64,000 bases of DNA from Bathynomus jamesi (GCA_023014485.1 JAJOZX010001572.1:818501-882500); one strand, 5' to 3'. Positions 11,432-24,559 are shown, numbered from the stretch's first letter. Notes: generated by a model not told the origin, from the sequence alone. Translations and numbers: made by a program.

Positions 11432-11746
11432 GGACTCATAATAAATTTAAAATAAAATCGTTTTAGTAATTTTAAATTCTTGAAAAATTAAAAAAAAAAA
11501 AAAAATTAAAATTTGCAATATAAAAAAACATTAATAAAAAGTTGGAAAAGTTTGTAACGAGCTTTAACAACTGAAACGATTTAATTTTTTTTATAATAGT
11601 TCTTCCTTTAAATGTGAATTATTGAAAAAAAAATAATGAAGTAAGATTCCACGGTTGCCATGGTTACCGCAAATGCAGGTTAAGTGGCGTTTTAGTATTA
11701 TAGCCTATTATATTTGTGATCATAAACCTCTTGTTACGCTAACCAC

Positions 11747-12958
11747 CAGTGGTGGGCACCGTTAACCGAAAAGTTAACTTCGTTAACCGCTAATCCGTTA
11801 ACCAAAAAGTTAACTTCGTTAACCGTTAATCCGTTAAACATGTAACGGAAGTTACCGATAAACCGTTAACGTTAACTTTTATTATAAAAAAAATGAAAAA
11901 CAATATATATATATATATATATAATTTAATTTTCCCTCTTCTTCTCGTTCTCCATTTTGTCCATGAGATGCATGTTGTCCTTCATGAAAATTAGCATATC
12001 AAAGTTTTCGGGAAGTAATTGCACTGAAATTTCTTCGGTCTTCACAGCAGAGATACTAAAGAGTAAACAGCCTCTGGCGCCACACGCTCACATTTACTTC
12101 TCAACGCCATCTATTATCTCATAAAGAAACTAATTCACATTGGGACTTGAAAGTACCGGCAGGATCAACCGGGTAGAAAAATAATTATGGAGATTTTAAA
12201 GATGTGGTACCTAGAAGTACCGCCAGGACATAAAGGGTTAAGGTGAAAACGCTCCCATTGTAAGACATCAATTGACTTAATTTATGTCATCAAAGTGACA
12301 TGAGAATTGAAATCTTACCTGATCAGTTTTATGGTTCTTGAAATGTATCAAGGACTACTAATAAGGTACTCACAGACATAATATAAATATACATGACTTA
12401 CTTGACAACGATTATTTTTAAATATTCACTAGCACAAACATGTTGCGCAAGAGACAGACTGCAAATGAAACGAATGTAGTTATTTGTTGTAATTGTTACA
12501 TATATATTATTGAAAGTGCCTTAAAATGCTCGTGATATTTCTTGAAAGAAGTTGAAACATTCAACTCAAATGGCAAATCTTTCCGCCTGATTTTACAGTC
12601 GACCATGTTTTGCTCAAACCAATGCCATAAATAACTACCATATTTGGTAAGACACAAATTGTGGCGACGGAAACAAATATATCGCCTGATTTTGCACTGC
12701 GGAAATGGAAATTCGTTCATCACTATTAACAATGGCGGATTAATTGCGCACCTGCTCAGCACTGAAATAATATAAACTTTTAAACGTTTATTTATGAATT
12801 TTTTGGGTTAACGGACTTGAGTTAACGGAAGTTAAATGTAACGGAAGTTAATTAGTCCGATAATGATTTTCAAAGTTAACTTAAAAGTTAAATCGTTAAC
12901 GAAAAAGTTAACTTCGTTAATTAACGATTAACGGATTAACGGTTTGTGCCCAGCTTTG
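11747..12958. mobile_element. Non-autonomous hAT element with GTTAAC-rich ends, 1212 bp
   Basis: The termini are CAGTGGTGGGCAC at the left and GTGCCCAGCTTTG at the right, flanked by an identical 8-bp duplication CTAACCAC (11739-11746 and 12959-12966). About 100-170 bp inside each end consist of many copies of GTTAAC/CGTTAACC-like words, subterminal repeats that hAT transposases commonly bind. The interior has no convincing transposase. A short minus-strand frame (12496-12762) with a WHWFEQN stretch is not recognised. Confidence 0.88.
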
Positions 12959-12974
12959 CTAACCACACACACAT

Positions 12975-13026
<52 letters not shown>

Positions 13027-13961
13027 TGTAACAGATACTCCTGTATCGCGACGATTTTTATTGTCTTAAATTTAAGTGAATTTCAGTGCCTAAACCTCTT
13101 TCAGTAATTGAATAAAGTGCCAAAATATTGTTGGCTAATCGTTTTAGCTTACATAGTGTGTCAAAGAGATGTTTAATCGCGTCGCGGTCGCTGCAGTGTG
13201 CGGGGCTCCCATTCTGTCAATGTAACATCACACGCCATCACGACCAAAGTCGTCAGTCGTGAGTCGCGAGACGATCCTGCGTACGGCTGGCCTTAGTGTA
13301 CTTAAATATTTGGTTCAAAACCCGAAGATTTTATCTGTAGTATATTTAGTTTTATTTACGTTATATTTAAACGAAATTTTGCTTAACTTTTTAAATCCGA
13401 GGATTGTCCTAAGTCAATTTACGAAATGGGGAGGGTGGTCAGTGACGAACCCGCTGTACAGAATTTATTCGGCTCAAAAACAATTCTCCTCGTTGGGGAC
13501 GTTAAACGGAAGAATGAACAAATATTTTCTCCCTTAATATTTTCTTCCTATGGTCGAAATTTTAATAATTGGACCCCTACGTACATTCGTGTTTTTTCTA
13601 TCATCTACTACAAATTTTACGTAAAGGCAAAATTATTAAAGGTTTGTAGCTGAAAATGACCATGATTACGTAACTAAAGGGATATAAACTCTACATCGAA
13701 AAAAATAGCGTTCATATTGAACATCTTCTAGCTACAAAAGGTTTGAACGTGTTCAAAAAGCAGTTGAGAAATTGAAATCTTTGGGAAGGGAAAGAGGTCT
13801 CAGAAGGCGTTAGAGGTAAAAAGGCGAGGAAGGTGGAATTGCCTCAATTCTTATCAATTCTATAGAGTGTTTCTCGAGCGACAAATTCCTAATGCACTTC
13901 TAACGCATTTTGACTGTATCACACGAAGCGACTTCTCAGGAAAATGGATTCAAAATCGAAG

Positions 13962-14006
<45 letters not shown>

Positions 14007-14433
14007 TTGTGTGTGTGTGCACAGGGATTTTCGAGACACCCTGTATTTGTTATTATTATTTCTTAAGTACGAAATCTTCATTATATATTATAGGCCTATA
14101 CTTAACTTTACTTCAATATTTAAGTTATAATATCAACTCTCACATACTTGTTTTATTTAAATGGACTAAAAACAAGATGTTTACCTTTAAATTAACGTAT
14201 ATTTACCATAAATCAACTCTATCCTACTCTTTCCTCTATCTTACTCTTTCAAAGCGAATAATAATCGTTGATACGAAAGGCAAAAGTTGGTGATGTTAAT
14301 TGTGTCGTGTGATAATGGAGGCAGAACCCGTAGACTTTATAAAGCTGTTGGACGGATTCTGTAATAGGATTTATTACGGGAGGAAATGCAATCACATTTC
14401 AATGAAAGACCATTGTCAGCCGATATCAGGGAT

Positions 14434-14436
<3 letters not shown>

Positions 14437-14492
<56 letters not shown>
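14437..14492. repeat. (AG)n microsatellite
   Basis: A pure GA array immediately beyond the 3' end of the LINE remnant at 14612. Confidence 0.95.
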
Positions 14493-14496
<4 letters not shown>

Positions 14497-14611
14497 TTGA
14501 TCAAATAAAAAAATATAACATCAAGAGCTTTTTTTTATGCAGGAGGGAGTGGCCTAGGGCGAACACCCGCACCCCTGTCCCCCACCCTATAGAGTAAGAA
14601 GAAGGTTCAAA

Positions 14612-16619
14612 TCAAGGTCTAACGTTTTCGAGATGCCTGGACACTCTGCTTTTGAAAGATTGGAGGTAATAGACAGGGTGAAAGATAGATTGAAGAAACT
14701 TGCTCCAGAGTTGACCGGTTGAGTAGATGAAAGATTGAAAATACCGATTAACCCTCGCGTTAGAGAGTTGGACAGGAAAGGAATGAGGATGTGTCGAATG
14801 TCTGGTACTGCGTGCTCTCCTTAAAGGAAGAGGCATGGAGTTAGAGAGTTCAGAAGAACAGCGTCCTTTATAATGGCGATAGTAAAGAGAGAGTGAGCTA
14901 ACATTGCGGCGAAGGCACAGATAGAAGGATAGAAACCGAAGAAGGGCAGTTTTAGTTAATGATTTGTGCCAGACTCTATCAAAAGCTTTTGATATGTCTA
15001 GCGCAATAGCAAACGTTTCACTGAAATCCCAAAAGGAAGATGATCGAGAGTCAGAGAGATATGCAAGAAGATCGCCAAGTCGAGCGTCCCTCGCGGAACC
15101 CATACTGACGATCTGAAAGAAGATTGTGAGAAGAGGTGTTTAAGAATCTTCCTATTAAAGGTAAATTTAAAAACTTTAGAAAAGCAAGAAATCAAAGCAA
15201 TTGGACGATAGTTGGATGGTTGAGAGTGGTCACCCTTCTTTGGGACAGGCTGAATGAAAGCGGATTTCCAGCAGGAAGGAAAAGTACCAGGTGAAGGACA
15301 AAGACGAAAGAGTTTACCTAGGCAGAGTGTCAACACAGAAGCACAGTTCTTGAGAACAACAGGCGGGACACCATTAGGACCGTACACCTTCTTGGAGCTG
15401 AGCCCAGATAGAGCAGAAAAATATCTTTATCGAAGAGATTCTAATTTCAGAAATAATTAAGTTAGAAGGAGGAGGAGGAGCTGGGGGAACAGCACCAGAC
15501 TCATCCTGGGTTGAATTAGAGGCGAAGGTCTAGGCGAAGAGCTCAGCTTTATAGGAGAAGAGATGGCAACTGAGCCGTCTGAATGGAAAAGAGGAGGAAA
15601 AGAAGAAGAAATAAAGTTGTTGGAGCGGTTCTTGGCTAGGTGCCAGAAAGAGCGAGAAGAATTAGAATTAGGCAGGTTTTCACATTTTTATTTGATGGAG
15701 GAATTATTTGCGAGTTGAAGAACAGATTTTGCACGATTCCGGGCAGATATATAAGCTGAGTGAGAGTCAGTAGTTGGATGGCAACGGTACTTTCTGAAAG
15801 CCTCTTCTCTGTTGCGGATAGCATTAGAACAAGCAAAGTTAAACCAATTTTTTTTGTATTAACAGTAGAAATATAATATGGAATGTACGTCTCCATGCCA
15901 GAGAAAATCATCTCAGTGATGCGTTGAGCGCACCCGGAGGGGCCCCAGCCAGGGAAGCAGTAATCATTCCATGGGAAATCAGAGAAATACTGCGTTAGGG
16001 CCTCCTAACTGGCAGCGCAAAAGGCCGAACTAGAGTGATAGGACAGGAAAAAGATATAAAATTGTGGTCAGAGGAGTCCAACGGAGAAAAAAGTTTGACG
16101 GAGTAAGAAGAAGGATGAGTGGTGAGAAATAAATGCAGAATGTTGGGCCTATCTCCATGGCGATCGAAGATCCGAGTAGGATGTTGTACAATCTGCTCTA
16201 GGTCATTCAGGATAGATAAGTTGTAAGCTAGTTCACCAGGAATGTCAATAAAATGGGAGGAAAGCTAAAGGTGGTGGTGAACATTGAATTCTCCTAAAAT
16301 GGAGATTTCAGCAAAAGGAGAGTGGGGTAAAATGTATTCCACTTTGGAAGTGAGGTAATCAAAAGTTTAGGGTAGTCAATAGAATTATGAGAAAGGTAGA
16401 CAGCACAGATGTATTTAGTTTAAGATTGGCAAGTAAGCTATAGCCAGAAGGACCAGAAGGTTCGGGAATACGAGAGCAAGTTCGATCGTTGCCTACATAT
16501 ACGCAACATACTCCTATGAAATGAAATTGAGTATAGAGAAAGTAGGATGATACAGAAAAGGGGTTGTTGTCAGTCGTCCCAGACACCTGAGTTTCAGTGA
16601 GGAAAGGAAGTTGAGGTTT

Positions 16620-16690
<71 letters not shown>

Positions 16691-16910
16691 GAAATTGGAG
16701 AAACGGCCATGAAATTATGAATGTTGCAGAAGTTTATGAAAAGTGAATCAGGCAGAGGCCCAGGACATCTCGAATGGGCAGTAACAGAACCAACCCCGCT
16801 GCCTGGGTCTGCCCAGTAACGGCAGCGGGAGAGCCAGAAGTCGGAATATTTATGGTCCCCTCTCCAGGGGACTCCGAAGCTCTTGAAGTCGATGCCATTT
16901 TTTTAATTAT
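14612..16910 (-). mobile_element. Non-LTR retrotransposon (Jockey-group-like), degenerate and internally deleted
   Basis: Minus strand, read from 16898 downward. It has an N-terminal stretch with PGPLPDSLFINFCNI, then an (AG)n array inserted at 16625-16687. Next comes an EEP endonuclease with PFLTETQVSGTTDNNPF, IPEPSGPSGYSLL, the GEFN motif (16284-16295, where GDFN is usual), and DSSDHNFISFSCP. The RT follows with PNGVPPVVLKNCA, PKKGDHSQPSNYRPIALISC and LDISKAFDRVWH. After that Asp-containing motif the sequence soon reaches a C-terminal LQSFKSRVSRHLENVRP. The FADD catalytic block is therefore missing. Frameshifts are numerous. Confidence 0.88.
16625..16687. repeat. (AG)n microsatellite inside LINE
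   Basis: A pure GA array between the LINE N-terminal segment and its endonuclease domain. Confidence 0.95.
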
Positions 16911-17546
16911 GAAAATATTGTGTAGTGTGTAAGATGCACGTATACATAGCTAGAAATGGTGAGAGAAGCGTGTGTTTGAGAGCATGCTTGACCGCTCACA
17001 GAGTAGATGAGACACGGAAAAAGATCAGCTAAGGAGGAGAGTGACAGGAGAAACGGGAGTTGTAGCACTTCCTGTCTCCTGCCTAACGTTCCCTCCGCAG
17101 TACTTCCCAGGTCGATTGGCATCTACAATCTCATTCTATAAGCTTACTGGTATTCATCCTCTCTTATTTATCCTAAATAAAACCTTCGTTCCTTAATGAG
17201 CCCGGTAAAGCCAAAAGCTTAAGGGCTAAATCAATAATAAAAAAAAACAGTAATCCAATTAGAAATTGCATATTTTTTTTAAAATTACCACGTAATATTG
17301 TATTATATATTTCCACCAATGAAGCTTTTTTATTTAAAAAAAAAAACACGCATCGTAATAAACAGAATAAAAGAATAAATTCGGAATAAAAGAACAAAAT
17401 AATTGGTAATAAGTCCGCGATTGAAGAGTGAATAAAAAGTAAAGAACCGCCATCATTTCTTTCAAGATTCTTCACTAAAATTTATTCATTGAGAATTTGA
17501 TGCCAAATTTCACGACTACAATTCACGATCAGTTTCCGATGAATAA

Positions 17547-17550
<4 letters not shown>

Positions 17551-17612
<62 letters not shown>
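17551..17612. repeat. (AG)n microsatellite
   Basis: A pure GA array. Confidence 0.95.
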
Positions 17613-17613
<1 letters not shown>

Positions 17614-18414
17614 AAATTTTATAAGGTTACAAATTATCTAAATGATTTAACTCCCATTTTTGAACATTTGCAATGTTCTTAGCAGGTAATTTCGTTTAAC
17701 TTAAACTTATATACTTAAAATTACACTCCTTTTAAACTTTCATGCATTAGACATTTCATTATCAGACATTCCATTGCCAGATAATTTATTAGACATTTCG
17801 GATCAGTCTTTTTTTTAATTGTTTAAAAAATTGTAACAATTTCGCCATTTCATTCGACTTAACTGAAATTTCTAACCAAATGTTTAACTAATGTGAAATG
17901 TCTATCGCATTAGACATTTCAAAATTTATAAAATGAGGACAATGAAACGTCTAACGAAACGTCTACTCGTACAGTATTTAGAGTGTATTCTGAAGTACGC
18001 AGTTGTTAGTTCATCTGACAGAACAATGAATACGTTTAGGACTCGGATTATGAAGAAGTTTTCCACTTTTGTTATGAACGCATCTTCTCATGGCTTGGTT
18101 TAGGTCAGAAGTTTTCTTCCTGAGAGATTACCTATAAATCTACATATATTTCAAATCTCATAATAATACACTTACTACTACTACTACTGCTACTACTACT
18201 AATAATAATAATAATAATAAAGGAAAAGAAATTCTTTCGACCATTTTTGAAGTTATTTTCTTTTATGAACGAAAGAAAAACAAAAAAAAAAGAAAGGAAA
18301 AAGGAATTAAACAAAAAGAAAAAAATATTTTCATAAATGACGACTTTTCGTTCGTTTTTAAATTTTGGGATTTGCGTTTCAACGCTTCATTGAGCTGTAT
18401 TTACCTTCCCCCTA

Positions 18415-18700
18415 AAATAAAAAATAAAAAAAAAAATCCAGTAAAAAAAAACCAGTAAAAATAAAAATAAAAAATAAAATAAAATAAAATCCAGTAAAAA
18501 TAAAATAAAATTCAATAAAAATAAAAATAAAATAAAATTCAATAAAAATAAAAATAAAATAAAATCCAGTAAAAATAAAATAAAATAAAATCCAGTAAAA
18601 ATAATAAAATAAAGTAAAATCCAGTGAAAACAGAAATAAAATCCAGTAAAAATAAAATAAAATAAAATCCAGTAAAAAAAAAAAAAATAAAATCGACTAT
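18415..18700. repeat. A-rich minisatellite with unit AAAATCCAGTAAAAATA
   Basis: The word ATCCAGTAAAAATAAAAT and shortened variants (ATTCAATAAAAATA) recur at least ten times in about 285 bp. This is a decaying minisatellite rather than coding DNA. Confidence 0.85.
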
Positions 18701-19237
18701 AAATAAAATAAAAATAATGAATATAAAGTTAAAACAGTAAATAAATAAAAATAAAATAAGAAGTAAAAATAAATAAAAATAAAAGAAATATTAAAAACAA
18801 ATAAAAATAAGAATATAAATAATTTTGATGTAACAATTAAATACGATAATGCCCCGGTTGTGGGTATGCCAATTGATATCCAATGTTAGAATGTAGCTTT
18901 CATAGGAAAATATGCTACATCTTTTTTTTACATCTTTATACCCAGTTAGAAATGATAATATTTTGAATATTTCAAGCACAGTATTTTGAAATAATATAAT
19001 ATTAGTTAATATAGTTAATATAGTTTATATTAATAATCTGTAAATATATTTAAGTTTAACAAGTTATTACTTACAAAAATCGTTACTTATTTCGAGGAAC
19101 CCCAAACTCTACACCCGAATATGAATTGTATGTAATGCATATGAGATAACTGTACTTAAATGTGCTCCATTGTGCTAAAAGGAATTGTACTTAAAATGGT
19201 TAATGTTATGCGTCATATAAGGTTTAAAAAAAAAAAA

Positions 19238-19273
<36 letters not shown>

Positions 19274-19275
<2 letters not shown>

Positions 19276-19562
19276 CCTGGTTAGCTTCCGCCCGAATTGT
19301 TCATTCTGACGAAGGTCAAGTTTTTCACTCCACCTTAGATCTACAGTTTAACGTGGAATCCGAACCACGCCCCATCAGCAGCCCAGCGTCTTAACCACTA
19401 GGCCACCTAGGGTACCCATTTATCTACCAACCACTTTCTTTATTGTATGGAAAGATGAACAGCTGGGTTTTGCTGCGCGCCGGCTGCCGTCGGGTCTCGA
19501 ACCCGAGGCCGATGGATTCGTAGTCAGCGACGCTAACCACCACACCACCGAAGCGCATCGGT
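19274..19562 (-). mobile_element. Dimeric tRNA-derived SINE, copy 1
   Basis: On the minus strand the unit starts with a tRNA-like block (19486-19553): A-box-like TGGTGTGGTGGTTAGCG and B-box-like GGGTTCGAGACCC. A second tRNA-like block lies about 100 bp downstream (19350-19417): GGCCTAGTGGTTAAGACG and GTGGTTCGGATTCCAC. The rest is a tail ending GGAAGCTAACCAGG. A second copy at 59534-59815 matches over the whole length. Neither block folds as a complete functional tRNA by eye. Both copies are flanked by simple repeats. Confidence 0.82.
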
Positions 19563-19650
19563 ATATATATATAGTCATTTATGGAAACTAGAGTAAAAGT
19601 GTTGCTGAATCACAATTTAAACTGACGTAGAGAGAATGTGACGCATTCTA

Positions 19651-19837
19651 CTGGGTGGGCCACTTGAAAACAGAATTCGTAAACTGTACAGATACTGCTT
19701 TTCATAAATACTTGTCCGTACCTCCTATTAACACTTTCAGTGCTGAACTGACTTCCCCCACCAACATAAATTACAAAAGCGCCTGTCATCTGTTATACAC
19801 AACAAAATAAATGGTGATTTTCAAGTGTCCCACCCTG
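19651..19837. mobile_element. MITE, 187 bp, TA duplication
   Basis: Inverted ends CTGGGTGGGCCACTTGAAAA and its counterpart TTTTCAAGTGTCCCACCCTG, flanked by TA. No ORF. Confidence 0.78.
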
Positions 19838-19911
19838 TATAACTAAAAATGTTGTCTGTTTTAGTATCTATACACACACACACACATACACACATGTGTG
19901 TGTGTGTGTGC

Positions 19912-19958
<47 letters not shown>

Positions 19959-21601
19959 TAAAGATGAGAGAAACCACTATTAGTAATTAAGAAACGTTTT
20001 CTCTTCCGTTCTTAATTACGAAAAGCATCAAGAGAAAACTCGGAAAACAACAATTTTAATAAATGAAAATTTAATTTTTAGCAGTGTAACTATAAAAAAA
20101 TATATTTTGGACGATCATATAAAATTTACGCCGAAATTTAAGAAAATACTTGAAATTGGAGCGTAGTTATATTATAATGTTTCAGATTTGTAATAACAGA
20201 AAAATTAGTGTGTGTGTGTGTGTGTGTGTGTGTCCTATTTTCTTGTTTCTCATTCCAACTTACTCTCTTCCATTCCTTTCTTAGTCCTAACTAACGCCCA
20301 TTCATTCCCTTTTAGTCCCTATAATTCCTTTCAATTCCTATTCCTAAGTACTCTTTGGAATGGGAATTATTTGGCTTAGGTTGTAATGGTCTCCAAAATC
20401 TTGTAAATCCTCTGAGCTTGTAAATGTGTTCCTTAGGGCGAGTAGTTATCTCCTGAAATGATTCAGGAAGAAGGCGGAATCTCCGATGAAAATAATTCCC
20501 CAGATTTGCATTCAATTAACTGAATTACTAAAATTATGCCTTAAATTAATGATCCTTTTTCTCTCTTTTGTTTTTCTCTTTTTTTTAACTTTCGAGAGCG
20601 AGAAGAGAGTGTGAGGGGAAAATTATTATTTAGCTGTATTCCCTCCTCCCCCTGAACCCCCACTTTACAGACATTTGTTATTAATTATTTCGCACTGTAA
20701 AACTCATACCCACACACACACATACACACACACACACACACACATCGTAACTTGTGTTAATGAAGGCATTGGGTGCCCTCCCTGCTCCCTTTTGGCCCAC
20801 AATGTCTCGCGAGTGTTGTCGGTCACCGAAAGATTGGTGGCAGCGGTGGGATCGCTCGAAGGCGACGAAGGACGCGCCTTTTGTTGCTCTTATCGCGTTT
20901 CCACCGCATTTGTTGTTTCATCGAGTGTAAACATCAACGAGAAGAACTTAACAACCTTTGAGGCACCGTGCCATCTCAGTGCCAGAGAGGGGAAGTGGTA
21001 GACACGATTCAAAGGGGAAAAAGAATCGCGAAGAAGAGAGGAGAATAAATGGAGAATTATAAGAGGTGTGGAAAAAAGAAGTTGAATGCAGCTAATAAGC
21101 GAGTAATAAAGATCCCTTTTTGGGGGGGGGAAGGAAAATGAGGTCATTCAAGAGGGGAAAGAGGGAAGAGGGGACGCCACAAGTTTAATTTTAGCTTCAT
21201 ATTTATTACCGTGTAAGAGGTCTTTATAAAAATGAACTCTAATAAATTTAGCTCAAATTAAATTTACCGCCCCCGTCCCTAAAATAAACTGTAAATATTA
21301 TATTTAACAGAACGACGCGCAGAAAGAAAAAGTGTGACGATACATTTCGGTTTATGGTGAAGCATTGTGAATAAATTGTGGTAAAGAGTCGATCGGAAGA
21401 CAGAGGTGATGAATCAAAATTCCATTTCCGAGAATGACAAAATTTGAAGACCGAAAAGCAAACGCTGAATTTGCAAACTGTGACTACTTGCATTGAAACA
21501 ATAATATAGTCTTTGACTATAATTCTGCCACCGGATTAATCGGAGGAAAACGTTACTGTACTATCAGATTCAATGGTTATTATAAATCCCGAAGGGAATT
21601 A

Positions 21602-21668
21602 TTATTATAAGTAGTAGTAGTAATAGTAGTAGTAGTAGTAATAGTAGTTGTAGTTGTAGTTGTAGTAT
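21602..21668. repeat. (TAG)n trinucleotide repeat
   Basis: Imperfect AGT/TAG units. Confidence 0.85.
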
Positions 21669-22273
21669 AGTACCAAGAAACCAAGGTTCTCGAAATGACC
21701 TCGGATAAGTGTGAGTTTGAAAATGAATACAGTGCTAAGACCAGCAAGACAACAAGGACAGTGGAAAATACAACAGACAAAACCATACACAAAAAAAGGA
21801 TAAAGCCAAGAACGAGGAAATATACGGGCTAAAATAAAATAAAAGACGATCGAAGAAAATAATAGATACATTTGAACCCCCTTTAGCCATTTTTCTTTAT
21901 TTGGGGGTCTTTTTTTTTTAATAATATTTAGTGCTGTTATACTTCCTGTAACTCAAAACCGGAAATTGTTCTCTATTTCCGGCAACAAATGCGGAAGTGA
22001 TTGTGATTAAGAATATATCAAGAATTTCCCAATGGAATAAAGTTATTTGACCTTTTAAAATGAATACTAAAAGCATATTAAATGAATTGTAGCAGTAGTT
22101 ACAACGAAACAAGCGATTCATAGTCCCGAAATTTTGGTGAAGAATTCGTACATGGATGGAATTTTACGTAGTAGCAATTTTTATCTACTCGTTACGGGTG
22201 ATAATACCACACTGATAATACTACACTGATAATACTACAGGTAGTATATACTATAGGAAGTTTTAACCTTCAG

Positions 22274-22278
<5 letters not shown>

Positions 22279-22356
<78 letters not shown>
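22279..22356. repeat. (TA)n microsatellite
   Basis: A pure TA array of about 78 bp. Confidence 0.95.
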
Positions 22357-22357
<1 letters not shown>

Positions 22358-23678
22358 GCACATAATTTTATTCATTATTTTTAATTTTTAATTTTAAAAT
22401 AAATGTAAGCTATTATATAAATAGTCGCTTGTATTACGCTAATAATTTAACTAATTGGAACTAATTGGCGAGATAACTAAATAATAATCGTTGTTTTAGT
22501 AATTAAACTAAAAATAATTGACGTTGAACACACAAGTTAAAATAACGGAGGTAAAATTTCTCTTCAAATTGAAAGTTATTTCAGAAAGTAAAATTGACAG
22601 TAATATTAGAACTTGTTTTATTAAAATTTTTAGATTTTGATATAAGTAATGAAAATTTAATCAAATTTAATATTTTTAATTAATGTTTTTCATCTTTATT
22701 ACAAAAAATTAATTAATGGTTTCCATCTTTATTAAAAAATATTTTTGTATATTAAATTTTTTTGTTTGTAATTTTGTATTTTCCTTTGAACAGAAAAGGT
22801 TTGAAATTTTTTTTTTTTTTTTTTTGGTTAAAATTATTTTTTAGTGAAAAATTGTTTGATTTTTCCTTAATGACTTTAAAATTAATAATTATTTTACTCG
22901 ATTAGAAGGAATTGGACTCCAACAGTTCTACGAAGGTTTTAGCGAGTGAGAGAACAGCAAACACTGGAACAGAAGTGGAGCAAAATCAAAAGAATCAGTT
23001 TCGAGAGAAGATCGAAGCATACCCTGGAACGTTGTTGGGTATAAAGTTCCTCAAGAAAGAAAAGGGTATGACTGACATCGATCGATGAAACATCTGGCAC
23101 CGTACCATTTGCTTGTCGCAATGAAATTTGAATAAGTTTCCAGCCATTACGATGTTTTGAGTTTAGAAGTAGCGTACGCCGTATGTGATTACCTATTTTT
23201 AGAAATGTGCGGATGAAATAGAGTCAAAGCCTGAAAATGGAACAACTTCAGAGCTCCCTTGGATAAGCTAATTGCATACTTCAATTTTCCAGTGGACACC
23301 ATCTTGAGTTTCTCTGATTATACCAGTGAACGATAAGTGGTTGGTATAATCTATTCATATCTTAAACTAGAAATATATTTTAAAATACCAAATTGGCCAC
23401 CTACAAATCCTTAAATTTATATTAAATGTCTACCTTATGCTAAACAAACTTAATAAAAACCTAAATGAACAAAAAAACCAATACTTACAACAAAGAGAAT
23501 AAACCAAAGTGTAAATAAAATTAGTAAAATTCACATCAACAAAACGAGTGACACTAAACTTATAAGTGAAATGAAGGCATTAGCAATAAAACCAAGTGCG
23601 ATAAAAATAAACGGAATAAGACAATGCACTAATCACAATGAACTAATTGTAACTGAAGCGATGAATTAAGAGGATTAC

Positions 23679-23793
23679 CTCGACGAGCCCTTGCATCACC
23701 CTGACCGTGATGACAGCCACTGGATGGAGTCTGGAAGCGCTTGGAACGAGCATGTTCAGGAAGGAAGAGGAGGCGATTGCTGTTACAAACACG
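23679..23793 (-). CDS. VGlut: VGLUT exon e (membrane segments 3-4, VRVMQGLVE)
   Basis: A 115-nt exon with acceptor CCTCCTCAG and donor GTAATC. It completes the split His codon and encodes [19 protein letters not shown] then [27 protein letters not shown] and VR(I/V)(L/M)QGLVE match helices 3 and 4 of VGLUTs. The Arg of VRVMQG and the Glu of GLVE correspond to the charged pair (R184 and E191 in rat VGLUT2) needed for glutamate transport, and both are intact. The length aligns residue for residue with vertebrate VGLUT in this block. About 15.7 kb of intron separates it from exon d. Confidence 0.96.
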
Positions 23794-23980
23794 CTGAGGA
23801 GGAAATAGATCTTACAGTTACGCGTTTCTTACGAAAGTCTGTTCAATTTTTAACAACTGTAGTTCATTTCGAACTCACGATATTCGTATGAGAAATTATT
23901 TTGAGTTCTAAAGCAATTTCCTTCACCATTTGAGCCCAGTAAAGCCTAACTCGCGTTAAAGAAAAATTGCTATAAAATAC

Positions 23981-24062
23981 AGGGTGATCCAAAAAAAAGA
24001 TTTTCTAAGAAATAACTTCTTATACAAATAGTTTTTGGAAACACCTTTTACGATCATCCTGT
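23981..24062. mobile_element. Small MITE with CAGGGTGATC ends
   Basis: CAGGGTGATCCAAAAA at the left and GATCATCCTG at the right, flanked by TA. About 82 bp. Confidence 0.6.
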
Positions 24063-24188
24063 ATAATGCGATAAGGGCCGTAACTACTGCCAAATATATT
24101 TCCAATGTGCAATTCTGTAAGTTAAAATTACTGTAATATAACTATTACAGTTGACCTACTGTAAATATTGACACTCTTAAAATTGTTG

Positions 24189-24221
<33 letters not shown>

Positions 24222-24559
24222 TATATATAAACTTTTGAAAGATGTTACAAAGTTCTAGACAGTAAAGTCTATTCACAAAATTTTAATTAATTTTTAATTT
24301 TGGAATACTTGTCATCTTTCGGTTTCTGTCAAAGAAATGATTACAATTTAACACCTTAACAATATCAACATGCTTTGGCGAAACGATAAATTACATATGA
24401 ATACCATTAAACAATTTTGCCCAAGAATCGGAAATGATATTCAATATTAATAATAAATAATTTGACCGATTACAATAAGGATTTCTGTGTTGCAGAAATT
24501 CTTAATAATAACTAGAGGGGGCGAGGGAAACGAGCCCCCGACACTCGGTTGCTTTTTTA

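Larger units (their letters stand above)
9989..23678 (-). other. VGLUT intron e-f
   Basis: A 13.7-kb intron. It holds (AG)n at 10434-10488, (CT)n at 10738-10800, a hairpin-SINE tail at 11283-11386, a hAT element (11747-12958), (TA)/(GT) at 13969-14018, (AG)n at 14437-14492, a large LINE remnant (14612-16910), (AG)n at 17551-17612, an A-rich minisatellite (18415-18700), a dimeric SINE (19274-19562), a MITE (19651-19837) and a TA array at 22279-22356. Nothing was recognised in 13040-13900, 20240-21590 or 22360-23670 beyond short simple repeats. Confidence 0.75.

Noticed and set aside
12146..12176. CCGGCAGGATCAACCGG resembles the complement of the start of small-subunit rRNA
   Set aside because: Only about 17-20 bases match. 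No neighbouring rRNA sequence is present, and it lies inside a hAT element. Treated as coincidence.
13259..13653. Two overlapping plus-strand frames of 75-92 codons
   Set aside because: No recognisable domain, no repeat match and no splice context. Considered chance frames in intron DNA.
19486..19553. tRNA gene candidate on minus strand
   Set aside because: It recurs at 59.7 kb as part of a dimeric SINE with the same flanks.
20675..21001. 108-codon plus-strand frame with GC-richer sequence
   Set aside because: It begins in (AC)n and has no family resemblance. The GC-rich part is short and no exon phase fits the VGLUT gene.
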